Assembly (NCBI RefSeq): GCF_004564075.1
Contig: NZ_CP038256.1
Coordinates: forward strand, 2,666,001 to 2,730,000
Length of the DNA stretch: 64,000 nucleotides
Reading direction: 5' to 3'
From: Microbacterium sediminis
Lineage (GTDB): Bacteria > Actinomycetota > Actinomycetes > Actinomycetales > Microbacteriaceae
A model generated the notes under the pieces. It was not told the origin of the DNA and made no database searches. It worked only from the letters and a program-made list of their open reading frames with translations. Both the position numbers and the translations under genes were made by a program. Shown one piece after another: positions 1 to 8,926 of this stretch (its first letter is position 1; the number at the start of each line of letters is the position of its first letter).

Positions 1-4
1 CCCT

Positions 5-1183
5 ATGGCAGATCCCCCCACCGGGCGAGCGGACGTCAGCCAGCTGTTCCAGCTGCTGCGCGACGGCCGGCCGCGCACGCGCGCCGAGCTGTCGAAGTCG
101 ACCGGGCTCGCCCGCTCCACGGTGACGGGCCGCGTCGACGAGCTGCTGCGCCTCGGGCTCATTACCCCGGTGGGCGAGGCCGCATCGACGGGCGGCCGGC
201 CGCCGTCGCAGTTCGCGCTCAATCCGGGCGCGAAGGTGGTCATCGCCGCCGACCTCGGCGCCTCGCACGCGACCGTCGCCCTCGCCGACCTCACCGGCGA
301 GCTGCTCGCCGAGCACGCCGAGCCGCTGCCGATCGACCTCGGCCCCGAGCCCGTGCTGACCTGGGTCGTCGACGGCGCGCGCGCCCTGCTCGAGCGCACG
401 GGCCGCTCGGAGCGCGACGTGGCGGCGATCGGGATCGGCCTGCCCGGCCCGGTCGAGCATTCGACCGGCCAGCCCGTGAACCCGCCGATCATGCCGGGCT
501 GGGACCGCTTCGACGTGCCGGGCTGGATGCGCGAGCACCTCGACGTGCCCGTCCTCGTCGACAACGACGTCAACATCAGCGCGCTCGGCGAGCGGGCGTT
601 CGCGTGGCCCGGGACCGAGCACTTCATGTTCGTCAAGGTGGCCACGGGCATCGGCGCCGGCATCATCTCGGACGGCCTGCTGCAGCGCGGCGCGCAGGGC
701 ACCGCGGGCGACATCGGCCACGTGCGTGCCGCGCGCGACGTGGACGTGCCCTGCCGCTGCGGCAACCACGGCTGCCTCGAGGCCCTCGCGGCCGGGCCCG
801 CGATCGCCCGCACGCTCGCGGCGCAGGGCCTGGACGCGCGCACGGGGAGCGACGTGGTGGAGCTCGTCAAGCGCGGCGAGCTCGCCGCGATCCAGGCCGT
901 GCGCCAGGCCGGGCGCGACATCGGCGAGGTGCTCACGACCGCCGTGAGCCTGATCAACCCCTCGGTCATCGCGATCGGCGGGTCGATGGCGCGCGTGAGC
1001 GAGCACCTCATCGCCGGCGTGCGGGAGATCGTCTACACCCGCTCCTCGCCTCTGGCGACCGAGCACCTCGCGATCGTGCAGTCGGCCGCCGGCCGCAGCG
1101 CCGCCGTGCGTGGGGCGGCGATCCTCGCGGTCGAGCACGCCCTCAGCCCCGAGGGCCTCGCCCACGCCTTCGCCCCGCGCTGA
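5..1183 (+). CDS. ROK-family transcriptional regulator
   Basis: This 392-residue protein has an N-terminal winged helix (about residues 14-55) followed by a ROK sugar-kinase-like domain. The ROK zinc-binding cysteine motif is clear, with C250, C252 and C257 in the C-R-C-G-N-H-G-C stretch. ROK proteins with a helix-turn-helix (NagC/XylR type) are usually sugar-responsive repressors. The inducer cannot be read from the sequence. The start lies 4 bases from the window edge and the frame stays open upstream, so the true start could be further left. The next gene on the right is on the other strand, behind a repeat-filled gap. Confidence 0.88.
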   Translation: MADPPTGRADVSQLFQLLRDGRPRTRAELSKSTGLARSTVTGRVDELLRLGLITPVGEAASTGGRPPSQFALNPGAKVVIAADLGASHATVALADLTGELLAEHAEPLPIDLGPEPVLTWVVDGARALLERTGRSERDVAAIGIGLPGPVEHSTGQPVNPPIMPGWDRFDVPGWMREHLDVPVLVDNDVNISALGERAFAWPGTEHFMFVKVATGIGAGIISDGLLQRGAQGTAGDIGHVRAARDVDVPCRCGNHGCLEALAAGPAIARTLAAQGLDARTGSDVVELVKRGELAAIQAVRQAGRDIGEVLTTAVSLINPSVIAIGGSMARVSEHLIAGVREIVYTRSSPLATEHLAIVQSAAGRSAAVRGAAILAVEHALSPEGLAHAFAPR

Positions 1184-1271
1184 GGCGGGTGCGGGGTCGC
1201 TTCGTCTCCGCGGCTCCGCCGAAGCGCCGGAGATGAAGCGCCCAGCTTGAGCCGCCCGCATGGGCGCGAAC

Positions 1272-1491
1272 GGTCTCGACTCCGCGCCTTCGACGCTCCG
1301 CTCGACCCGTCTCCGCTCGCTTCGCTCGGTCGACGAGCCCGGGCCGTCACGGCTCGAGCAAGGAGGGACCCCGTTCAGCACCCGATCGGTGCGACTCGCT
1401 CGGTCAACGAGCCCGGGCGATCACGGCTCGTCGACCGGAGCGGCGAAGCCGCGGAGCGGAGACGGCTCGAGCGAGCGCAGCGAGTCGAGAG
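1272..1491. repeat. Palindromic repeat locus 1
   Basis: The 324-bp gap between the ROK and GNAT genes is filled by the window's recurrent element. It has a left arm (GGTCTCGACTCCGCG, then a CCGTCTCCGCTCG core and GGTCGACGAGCC) and a right arm that is roughly its reverse complement (GGCTCGTCGACCGG, GGAGACGGCTCGAG, GAGTCGAGAG). Between the arms are a partial extra copy and unrelated bases. No gene was seen here. The convergent flanking genes mean the arms could also serve as a bidirectional terminator. Confidence 0.8.
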
Positions 1492-1507
1492 CGCACGCCC
1501 CCGCGCG

Positions 1508-2188
1508 TCAGGCCTGGACGAAGAGGTAGCCGCGCTTCGGGTCGAAGCCGGCGATCGCGAGACCGCGGTTGAGGAGGACGCCCATCTCGCGGCGCACGCG
1601 CATGCGCCACTCCTGGGCCTCGGCCGGGGCCTCGAGCCGCAGGTGCTCGATGTTGTCGGGGATCTCGAGCGTCGCCTGCACGGCGTCATCGGCCGGCGGG
1701 GAGGCGATGTCGGCCAGCGCCCACTTCACGTCGAGGCGGTCGCTCTCGTCGCCCGCGTCGCCGCCGCCGAAGATGCCGTACTGGTTCACGGCGTAGCCCG
1801 TCACGCGGGCGCCCAGCACGGTCAGATAGAAGTGCGCGTTGCGCGAGACGAGCGGATCGAACGTCCAGGTGATGTTGCCCACGTCGCGGGCGAGGGCCCA
1901 CTGGCGCTGATGCTCCTTGAGCTCGCGCCCCCAGCCGCGGCCGCGGAACTCCGGCAGGAGCGCGGTGATGTGCGAGTGCATCGAGCGCGAGCTCGGCGGC
2001 CCGAAGAACGCGACCGAGGCGCCGACCATCCGGCCGTCGTCGAAGTAGCCCGTGGCGTAGTTGCCCGACTGCTGCAGCGCGCGCATGGTGCCCGCATCGA
2101 TCACCCGCTGCGGGCCGCGGATGGCATCGAAGATGCCCTGCGCCTCGAGGATCAGTTCGACGGTGTCCAGATCGCGGATCTCACGCAT
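1508..2188 (-). CDS. GNAT-type N-acetyltransferase, putative
   Basis: The 226-residue product looks like a GNAT-superfamily protein of the type with few characterised members. It has the acetyl-CoA-loop region LPEFRGRGWGRELKEHQ about halfway along, matching the R/Q-x-x-G-x-G/A pattern. It then continues into a longer C-terminal part than in minimal GNATs. The substrate is unknown. A TAGGCT hexamer ends 6 nt before the ATG and there is no Shine-Dalgarno, so the mRNA is probably leaderless. The gene is divergent from the YciI-family gene on the right. Confidence 0.72.
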   Translation of the reverse strand: MREIRDLDTVELILEAQGIFDAIRGPQRVIDAGTMRALQQSGNYATGYFDDGRMVGASVAFFGPPSSRSMHSHITALLPEFRGRGWGRELKEHQRQWALARDVGNITWTFDPLVSRNAHFYLTVLGARVTGYAVNQYGIFGGGDAGDESDRLDVKWALADIASPPADDAVQATLEIPDNIEHLRLEAPAEAQEWRMRVRREMGVLLNRGLAIAGFDPKRGYLFVQA

Positions 2189-2291
2189 TGCCCCAGCCTA
2201 AACCGGCCGGGAACCCGCGAGCACCGGCGGGGCGGTCGCCGGATCGTCGCCGGCTCTTGCGGCAGCGGCCGGGGTCCGCGAGGATGCCGCC

Positions 2292-2600
2292 GTGAGCGAG
2301 CAGTGGCTGATCCTGGAGCACACCGCGACCGAGGGCAATGTCGGCCAGGTGTTCTCGCACCCGGACTTCCCGAAGCACGTCGCGTTCCTGCGCGCGCTCG
2401 AGGCCGACGGGCTGCTCGTCGCGGCCGGCCCGCTCCCCGACACGCTCGGCAACGGGATGGCGATCATCCGCGCCGCGGATGCCGACGCCGCGGCGGAGGT
2501 GACCCGCCGGGCTCAGGAGGAGGACGGATCCGTGCAGGCCGGCCTGCTCACCGTGCGGGTGCGCCCCTGGAACGTGCGGTTCGGTTCCGCGTCGGGCTGA
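2292..2600 (+). CDS. YciI-family protein
   Basis: A small 102-residue protein of the YciI/YCII fold (a dimeric alpha-beta ferredoxin-like barrel). It shows the usual pattern of a histidine early on (FSHPDFPKHVAFLRALEADG) followed by a glycine-rich middle and a conserved V-R-P-W-N near the C-terminus. Some members have weak hydrolase or dehydrochlorinase-like activity, but most are uncharacterised. The start is GTG with no Shine-Dalgarno. A weak GAGGAT hexamer ends 6 nt upstream. The gene converges on the IclR gene, whose stop is 10 bases away. Confidence 0.75.
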   Translation: MSEQWLILEHTATEGNVGQVFSHPDFPKHVAFLRALEADGLLVAAGPLPDTLGNGMAIIRAADADAAAEVTRRAQEEDGSVQAGLLTVRVRPWNVRFGSASG

Positions 2601-2609
2601 ACCCGCGCG

Positions 2610-3377
2610 TCACAGGTGACGCAGCTCGCCCTCGATCGCGGCGGCGGTCTCGAGCAGGGCCGGCACGATGCCGCCGCGCAGCCGCTCCAGCGTGACCCGC
2701 GTCGTGCTCGTCGACACGTTCATCGCCGCGATCACGCGCCCGCCGCGCCCGCGGATCGGCGCGGCCACCGAGCGGACCCCGGCCTCGAGCTCGCCGTCGA
2801 CCACGGCATAGCCGTCGGCGGCCGCGCGATCGAGCGCCGCGGCGAGCGAGCCGGCGTCGACGGGCGCGCCCGTGGCCGGCGAGGTGAGGGGCGCCGCCAG
2901 CGCGGCGTCGCGCTCCTCGGCCGGCAGGGCCGCAAGCAGCACGCGACCCATGCTCGTCGCGTGCGCGGGGAAGCGGGTGCCGATCGTGATGCCCACGCTC
3001 ATGATGCGCCGCGTGGGCACGCGGGCGATGTAGACGATGTCGGATCCGTCGAGCACGGCGGCCGAGACGCTCTCGTCGACCCGGCGCGAGAGATGCTCGA
3101 GGTGCGGCTGCGCGATCTCCGGCAGCGACAGCGCCGACAGGTAGCTGAAGCCGAGCTCCAGCACGCGCGGCGTGAGGCTGAAGCCCCGCCCGATCTGACG
3201 CACGTAGCCGAGGGCCTCGAGCGTGTGCAGGAACCGGCGGGCGGCCGCGCGCGTCATGCCCGCGCGCGCGGCGACCTCGCTCAGCGTGAGCTCGGGATGC
3301 GCGGCATCGAACACGCGGATCACCGCGAGCCCGCGCGCGAAGGACTGCACGAACTCGCGGGTGTCGGGATCGGTCAT
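2610..3377 (-). CDS. pcaR: IclR-family regulator, PcaR-like
   Basis: A 255-residue IclR protein: an N-terminal winged helix (about residues 10-70) and a C-terminal effector domain. It begins FVQSFARGLAVIRVFD, a pattern characteristic of the PcaR/PobR/CatR branch of IclR regulators, and contains the branch-typical S-V-G-I-T-I-G-T-R-F-P-A-H-A-T-S-M-G-R effector stretch. It lies just downstream of pcaIJF on the same strand, separated by a repeat element. A role in regulating pcaIJF is inferred from position and family. A dyad resembling the known PcaR box lies upstream of pcaI (6166-6190). Confidence 0.82.
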   Translation of the reverse strand: MTDPDTREFVQSFARGLAVIRVFDAAHPELTLSEVAARAGMTRAAARRFLHTLEALGYVRQIGRGFSLTPRVLELGFSYLSALSLPEIAQPHLEHLSRRVDESVSAAVLDGSDIVYIARVPTRRIMSVGITIGTRFPAHATSMGRVLLAALPAEERDAALAAPLTSPATGAPVDAGSLAAALDRAAADGYAVVDGELEAGVRSVAAPIRGRGGRVIAAMNVSTSTTRVTLERLRGGIVPALLETAAAIEGELRHL

Positions 3378-3408
3378 CGGGTCATCCTCTCAGGATGTTG
3401 CGGCCGTC

Positions 3409-3547
3409 GGTCTCGACTGCGCGCCTTCGGCGCTCCGCTCGACCCGTCTCCGCTCCGCGCTTCGCGCTCCGGTCGACGACCCCGTACGGGTCGTCGACCG
3501 AGCGAAGCGAGCGGAGACGGGGTGAGCGAGCGAAGCGAGTCGAAACC
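3409..3547. repeat. Palindromic repeat locus 2
   Basis: This locus occupies most of the gap between pcaF and the IclR gene. A left arm (GGTCTCGACTGCGCGCC through GGTCGACGACCCC) is followed almost at once by its imperfect reverse complement (GGGTCGTCGACCGAGCGAAG through GCGAGTCGAAACC). This is the most compact two-arm copy in the window and could fold into a long hairpin between pcaF and pcaR. Confidence 0.85.
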
Positions 3548-3568
3548 GCCGGCCTCAGACCAGACGGC

Positions 3569-4737
<1,169 letters not shown>

Positions 4738-4738
<1 letters not shown>

Positions 4739-5379
4739 CATGCCTCCTGGAGGGCGAGCCCGGTCAGCGACTCGAGCTCCTCGATGGTGTTGTCGCCGAA
4801 CAGCTCCCGCACACGGAAGCCGTCGGGGGTGACGTCGAACACGGCATAGTCGGTGTAGACGCGGGTGACGCAGGCCACGCCCGTGAGCGGGTAGGTGCAC
4901 GAGGCCACGAGCTTGGACTCGCCCTGCTTGGTGAGCAGATCGGTCATCACGAAGACCTGCTTGGCGCCGATCGCGAGGTCCATCGCGCCGCCGACGGCGG
5001 GGATCGCGTCGGGGCCGCCGGTCGACCAGTTGGCGAGGTCCCCGCGCTCCGAGACCTGGAATGCGCCGAGCACGCACACGTCGAGGTGGCCGCCGCGCAT
5101 CATCGCGAACGAGTCGGCGTGGTGGAAGAACGCCGCCCCCGCCTGGGCGGTGACCGGCTGCTTGCCGGCGTTGATGAGGTCGGGATCGATCATCCCCTCC
5201 GCCGGGGCCTCGCCCATGCCGAGCAGGCCGTTCTCGGTGTGGAGGATGATCTCCTGGTCGCTGGGCAGGTAGTTCGCCACGAGCGTGGGCGCCCCGATGC
5301 CGAGGTTCACGTACGAGCCCTCGGGGATGTCGGCCGCGATGCGGGCGGCCAGGTCCTTGCGGTCGATGCGGGTGGTCAC
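4738..5379 (-). CDS. pcaJ: 3-oxoadipate CoA-transferase subunit B
   Basis: The 213-residue beta subunit of a succinyl-CoA:3-ketoacid/3-oxoadipate CoA-transferase, which moves CoA from succinyl-CoA to 3-oxoadipate. The active-site glutamate is E49 in H-T-E-N-G-L-L-G. The family motif usually has serine where this protein has threonine. The GTG start overlaps the pcaI stop (GTGA), and the stop overlaps the pcaF start, so I, J and F are probably translationally coupled. Sequence alone does not separate 3-oxoadipate from acetoacetate transferases. The pca context decides it. Confidence 0.92.
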
Positions 5380-6125
5380 TTCGCCTCCTCCTGGGCAGTC
5401 TGCAGCGGGCGGCCCTCGATGTCGACGCCTCCCACGAACGCGCCGTCCTTCAGCCAGGGGCGCGAGCCGATCGCCACGACGCGGTCGACGAAGATGCCGG
5501 GCGTGACGACCGTCTCCGGATCGATCGAGCCCAGCTCGACGATCTCGTCCACCTGCACCACGCTCGTCGTGGCGGCGGTGGCCATGATCGGCCCGAAGTT
5601 GCGGGCGGTCTCGCGGTAGACGACGTTGCCCCAGCGATCGGCCTTCAGGCCCGAGACGAGGGCGAAATCGGCCTTGATCGGGTATTCGAGCACGTACTCG
5701 CGGCCGTCGATGACGCGCGACTCCTTGCCCTCGGCCAGCTGCGTGCCCACGCCGGTGGGGGTGTAGAACGCGCCGATGCCGGCGCCGGCGGCGCGGATGC
5801 GCTCGGCGAGGTTGCCCTGCGGCACGAGCTCGAGCTCGATCTCGCCCGCGCGGTAGAGCCCGTCGAACACCCACGAGTCGCTCTGCCGCGGGAACGAGCA
5901 GATGATCTTGCGCACGCGCTTCTTGGCCAGCAGCGCCGCCAGGCCCGTGTCGCCGTTGCCGGCGTTGTTGTTCACGATCGTCAGCTCGCTCGCACCCTGG
6001 GCGATGAGCGCATCGATCAGCTCGACGGGCTGGCCCGCGCGGCCGAATCCGCCGATCATGACGGTCGCCCCGTTCTGGATCCCGGCCACGGCGTCCTCGA
6101 CGCTCGCGACGGTCTTGTCGATCAT
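5376..6125 (-). CDS. pcaI: 3-oxoadipate CoA-transferase subunit A
   Basis: The 249-residue alpha subunit of the CoA-transferase, first gene of the pcaIJF operon. The CoA-binding signature M-I-G-G-F-G-R-A-G-Q-P is at residues 23-33. The chosen ATG has a strong AGGAGGT ribosome site five bases upstream. Longer forms starting further left would have no such site and would run through the putative operator at 6166-6190. The gene is divergent from the MetE-like gene, so the two share a 228-bp promoter region. Confidence 0.93.
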   Translation of the reverse strand: MIDKTVASVEDAVAGIQNGATVMIGGFGRAGQPVELIDALIAQGASELTIVNNNAGNGDTGLAALLAKKRVRKIICSFPRQSDSWVFDGLYRAGEIELELVPQGNLAERIRAAGAGIGAFYTPTGVGTQLAEGKESRVIDGREYVLEYPIKADFALVSGLKADRWGNVVYRETARNFGPIMATAATTSVVQVDEIVELGSIDPETVVTPGIFVDRVVAIGSRPWLKDGAFVGGVDIEGRPLQTAQEEAK

Positions 6126-6165
6126 CCGACCTCCTCGATGAGACGGAGCCGGCAGCCCCGCCGAA

Positions 6166-6190
6166 GTTCGCTGTGCGAACACACGTTCGC
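6166..6190. promoter_or_regulatory. Putative PcaR operator upstream of pcaI
   Basis: Three alternating half-sites are present: GTTCGC-TGT-GCGAAC followed by ACAC and GTTCGC. The first 15 bases form a perfect dyad, GTTCGCTGTGCGAAC. The known Pseudomonas putida PcaR box, as recalled, is a 15-bp dyad starting GTTCG with a similar layout. Lying 41-65 bases before the pcaI ATG, this could be the site of the adjacent IclR protein. The assignment is inferred from resemblance and position. Confidence 0.6.
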
Positions 6191-6254
6191 TACACGATCA
6201 TCGTAGCGCGCGCCGTCCGAGCCGTCGACCCCGGAAACCGGGTGATTGCGCGGA

Positions 6255-6272
6255 TCCCTATGAGTTGAGGGA
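6255..6272. promoter_or_regulatory. Inverted repeat upstream of MetE-like gene
   Basis: TCCC and GGGA flank a 10-base centre (TCCCTATGAGTTGAGGGA), about 80 bases before the MetE-like start and 130 bases before pcaI. The left half TCCCTAT also occurs in the dyad at 40960-40984, ahead of metF-purU-ligM. This suggests, but does not show, a shared regulator. Confidence 0.35.
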
Positions 6273-6353
6273 CCTCGTCACATGGCGTCATCCCGTTGGC
6301 CCGCCGCGCGTGGTGGCCCCTACGCTCGCGATACCCCCGAGAGGAGCACCACC

Positions 6354-7556
6354 ATGGCGACGATCCAGACCAGCACCGCCGGCAGCCTTCCCCGCACGCA
6401 GGCGCTCATCGACGCGAACGCCGCGCGCGAGTTCGAGGACGACGGCTTCACGCTGAAGTCCACGCCCGAGTTCGAGCAGCTCGTGACCGAGGCCGTGGCC
6501 GAGGTCGTGGAGCGCCAGCGGGCGGCGGGGATCACTCAGCCGGGCGACGGCGAGTACGGTCACGTGATGTCGGCGCCCACCGACTACGGCGCGTGGTGGG
6601 TGTACTCGTTCCAGCGCGCGAGCGGGCTCACCCTCACCGACGAGACCATCTTCACGCAGCAGCCGGTGCGCTCCGAGCCCGGCAAGGTCCGCCTGACGTC
6701 GTTCCCCGATCGCCGCGACTGGGTGCGCTTCCGCGAGGCGTACAGCGACCCGACGAGCGGCATCGGCGTGGGCAGCAACGCCACCGGGTTCCCCGCCACC
6801 ACCGGTCCGATCGCCTACCGCGGCCACGACGCCGTCGCGAGCGACGTGCGCAACCTCGTCGCGGCGCTGCGCCCGGGCGAGCAGGGCTTCATCCCGTCGC
6901 TCGCCCCGGGATCGGCCGCGCGCATCGCGAACCGCTACTACGCCACCGACGAGGAGCACATCGCCGCCTGGGGCGCCGCCCTGCGCGAGGAGTACCGGGC
7001 GATCACCGACGCGGGCCTCATCGTGCAGCTGGACGACCCGTCGCTGGCCGAGAACTGGGACCAGATCAACCCCGAGCCGAGCATCGAGGACTACAACGCC
7101 TTCACGCAGATCCGCATCGACGCCATCAACGAGGCGATCCGGGGGCTGCCGAAGGAGCAGGTGCGGCTGCACCTGTGTTGGGGCTCGTGGCACGGACCGC
7201 ACACGACCGACATCGAGCTGAAGCACATCCTGAAGACGATCCTCGGGGCGAACGTCGGCCAGATCTCGTTCGAGGCCGCCAACGCCCGCCACGAGCACGA
7301 GTGGGCGGTGTGGGAGGAGAACAGGCACCTCATCCCCGACGACCTCATCCTCGTGCCCGGCGTGATCGGCCACTCGACCAACCTCGTCGAGCACCCCGAC
7401 CTCGTCGCCCAGCGCATCGAGCGGTTCGCCCGGATCGTGGGCCCCGAGCGCGTGATCGCCTCGACGGACTGCGGCCTCGGCGGCCGCATCCACCCGCAGA
7501 TCGCCTGGGCCAAGCTCGAGTCGCTCGGCGAGGGCGCGCGCCGGGCGCGGGTCTGA
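6354..7556 (+). CDS. MetE C-terminal-domain-like methyltransferase
   Basis: A 400-residue protein matching only the catalytic half of cobalamin-independent methionine synthase (MetE is about 750 residues). The four zinc ligands expected of that fold are visible: H273 and C275 (H-L-C-W-G-S-W-H), E307 (S-F-E-A-A-N) and C373 (S-T-D-C-G-L-G-G). It therefore probably transfers a methyl group to or from a thiol, with the donor unknown. It is divergent from pcaIJF, which is unusual for a biosynthetic methionine gene. Since this window also has a tetrahydrofolate O-demethylase, use of methyl-tetrahydrofolate is a reasonable guess. The ATG follows a GAGAGGAG ribosome site. Confidence 0.82.
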   Translation: MATIQTSTAGSLPRTQALIDANAAREFEDDGFTLKSTPEFEQLVTEAVAEVVERQRAAGITQPGDGEYGHVMSAPTDYGAWWVYSFQRASGLTLTDETIFTQQPVRSEPGKVRLTSFPDRRDWVRFREAYSDPTSGIGVGSNATGFPATTGPIAYRGHDAVASDVRNLVAALRPGEQGFIPSLAPGSAARIANRYYATDEEHIAAWGAALREEYRAITDAGLIVQLDDPSLAENWDQINPEPSIEDYNAFTQIRIDAINEAIRGLPKEQVRLHLCWGSWHGPHTTDIELKHILKTILGANVGQISFEAANARHEHEWAVWEENRHLIPDDLILVPGVIGHSTNLVEHPDLVAQRIERFARIVGPERVIASTDCGLGGRIHPQIAWAKLESLGEGARRARV

Positions 7557-7570
7557 GCGCCCCGCTTCGC

Positions 7571-7619
7571 ATGCAGAAAACTGCTGCCGATCCGACGATC
7601 GCGCAGCAGTTTTCTGCAT
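7571..7619. terminator. Bidirectional hairpin terminator
   Basis: A perfect 17-bp inverted repeat (ATGCAGAAAACTGCTGC at 7571-7587 and its complement at 7603-7619) with a 15-base loop lies between the convergent MetE-like and pcaC genes. The A and T runs within the stem suit termination in both directions. Confidence 0.75.
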
Positions 7620-7627
7620 CCGGGGCC

Positions 7628-8038
7628 TCAGAACGGGCCGTAGACCTCCGTGGCGATGCGGTAGGCCGTGTTGGCGGCGGGCACGCCCGAGTAGATCGCG
7701 GACTGGAGGATGACCTCCTTGACCTCGTCGACCGTGAGGCCGTTGCGCAGGGCGGCGCGGAGGTGCATCGCGAGCTCCTCGTGATGGCCGTGCGCGATGA
7801 GCGACGAGATCACGGCGACCGAGCGCATACGGCGGTCGATGCCCGGGCGCTGCCACACGTCGCCCCAGGCCACGCGCGTGATGAAGTCCTGGAAGTCGGC
7901 GGTCAGGTCGTTGGTGTTGGCGATCGATCGATCGACGTGCTCGTCCGAGAGCACCTCGCGGCGCACGCGCATGCCGTTCGCCCACCGCTCCCCGTCGGGG
8001 ATGCCCTCGCCCGCGGGGCGGTCGCCGATCTCGGCCAT
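7628..8038 (-). CDS. pcaC: 4-carboxymuconolactone decarboxylase
   Basis: A 136-residue protein of the carboxymuconolactone decarboxylase (AhpD-like) family, of normal PcaC length. It decarboxylates 4-carboxymuconolactone to 3-oxoadipate enol-lactone in the protocatechuate pathway. The core H-G-H-H-E-E-L-A-M-H-L-R-A-A region and I-Y-S-G-V-P-A-A-N-T-A-Y stretch match PcaC. Its ATG overlaps the pcaD stop (ATGA). In many actinobacteria PcaC and PcaD are fused as PcaL. Here they are separate but coupled. Confidence 0.92.
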   Translation of the reverse strand: MAEIGDRPAGEGIPDGERWANGMRVRREVLSDEHVDRSIANTNDLTADFQDFITRVAWGDVWQRPGIDRRMRSVAVISSLIAHGHHEELAMHLRAALRNGLTVDEVKEVILQSAIYSGVPAANTAYRIATEVYGPF

Positions 8039-8811
8039 CAGTGCTCCTCGAAGAAGCGGATCAGCTCGGCGGCGACCTCGGCGGGCTTCTCGGCCGGCGC
8101 GAGGTGGCTCGCGTCGGCGATCCCGACGGTGCGGCCGTTCGCGACGGCGCCCGCGATGAGCTCCGCGTCGGCCTGCGGCGAGACCGGGTCGTGCTCGCCG
8201 TACATGGCCAGCACCGGGGTGGTCGCGCCCCGCAGCGCCTCGCGCACGTCGAAGGCGGCGAGCGCCTCGCAGCACAGCGCGTAGCTCTCGTCGTCGGCGT
8301 CGCTGAGGTTGTGCAGCAGGCGGCCGGTGATCACGGGGCGCGCGGCGATCGAGCCGGGGGCGAACCAGCGCTCGGCCTGCGCCGAGACGAGCACGGGGGT
8401 GCCCTGCGCACGGATCTTCGCGGCGCGCTCGGTCCACATCTCCGGCGTGCCGAACTTGGGGCTCGAGCACACGACCGCGGCCGCCTTGAGGAGGTCGCCG
8501 TGGCGCACGACGAGCTGCTGGCCCGTGGCACCGCCGAGCGAGACGCCCGCGTAGTAGACCGGGGCGCCGAGCTCGCGGATGACGGCGGCGAGCGCGTCGG
8601 CGAGGTCCTCGGTCGAGAACGCGGCGGTGGCGGGCTTGGAGGCGCCGTGGCCGGGCAGGTCCCACAGCGCCACGCGGTAGCGCTGCGACAGGATCGGCAC
8701 GACGTCCTCCCACAGCACGGCCGAGGCGGTGCCGAGCGACGGACCGAGCAGCACGATCGGCGCACCGTCGGGGCCGACGGGCTCGGTCACGGCGAGGTCG
8801 GGAAGCGTCAT
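8038..8811 (-). CDS. pcaD: 3-oxoadipate enol-lactonase
   Basis: A 257-residue alpha/beta hydrolase that opens 3-oxoadipate enol-lactone to 3-oxoadipate. The catalytic triad can be placed as S91 (G-V-S-L-G-G), D208 (Y-G-E-H-D-P-V-S) and H236 (D-A-S-H-L-A-P). The ATG has a good AAGGAG site. The gene follows pcaB after a 115-base gap with a small hairpin and is coupled to pcaC by a 4-base overlap. Alpha/beta hydrolases are diverse, but the pca context makes this assignment strong. Confidence 0.9.
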   Translation of the reverse strand: MTLPDLAVTEPVGPDGAPIVLLGPSLGTASAVLWEDVVPILSQRYRVALWDLPGHGASKPATAAFSTEDLADALAAVIRELGAPVYYAGVSLGGATGQQLVVRHGDLLKAAAVVCSSPKFGTPEMWTERAAKIRAQGTPVLVSAQAERWFAPGSIAARPVITGRLLHNLSDADDESYALCCEALAAFDVREALRGATTPVLAMYGEHDPVSPQADAELIAGAVANGRTVGIADASHLAPAEKPAEVAAELIRFFEEH

Positions 8812-8860
8812 GGGTTCTCCTTCGTGATGGGGCGTGCCGCGCGTTCGCGCACAGATCCGT

Positions 8861-8879
8861 GCGTTCCTCCCCGGAACGC
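8861..8879. terminator. Hairpin between pcaB and pcaD
   Basis: GCGTTCC and GGAACGC form a perfect 7-bp stem with a 5-base loop in the only sizeable gap (115 bases) of the pcaHGBDC run. No U-run follows, so this may be an attenuator or RNA-processing element rather than a full terminator. Confidence 0.35.
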
Positions 8880-8926
8880 GGCCCGATCGTGTGCGCGAGC
8901 GCGATGTCTGTTGAGTTGTGCGCGGG

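Noticed and set aside
1184..1507. An insertion sequence or transposase remnant in the repeat-rich gaps
   Set aside because: No transposase fragment, target duplication or DDE/Y1 motif was found in any gap. The gaps hold only palindromic repeats.
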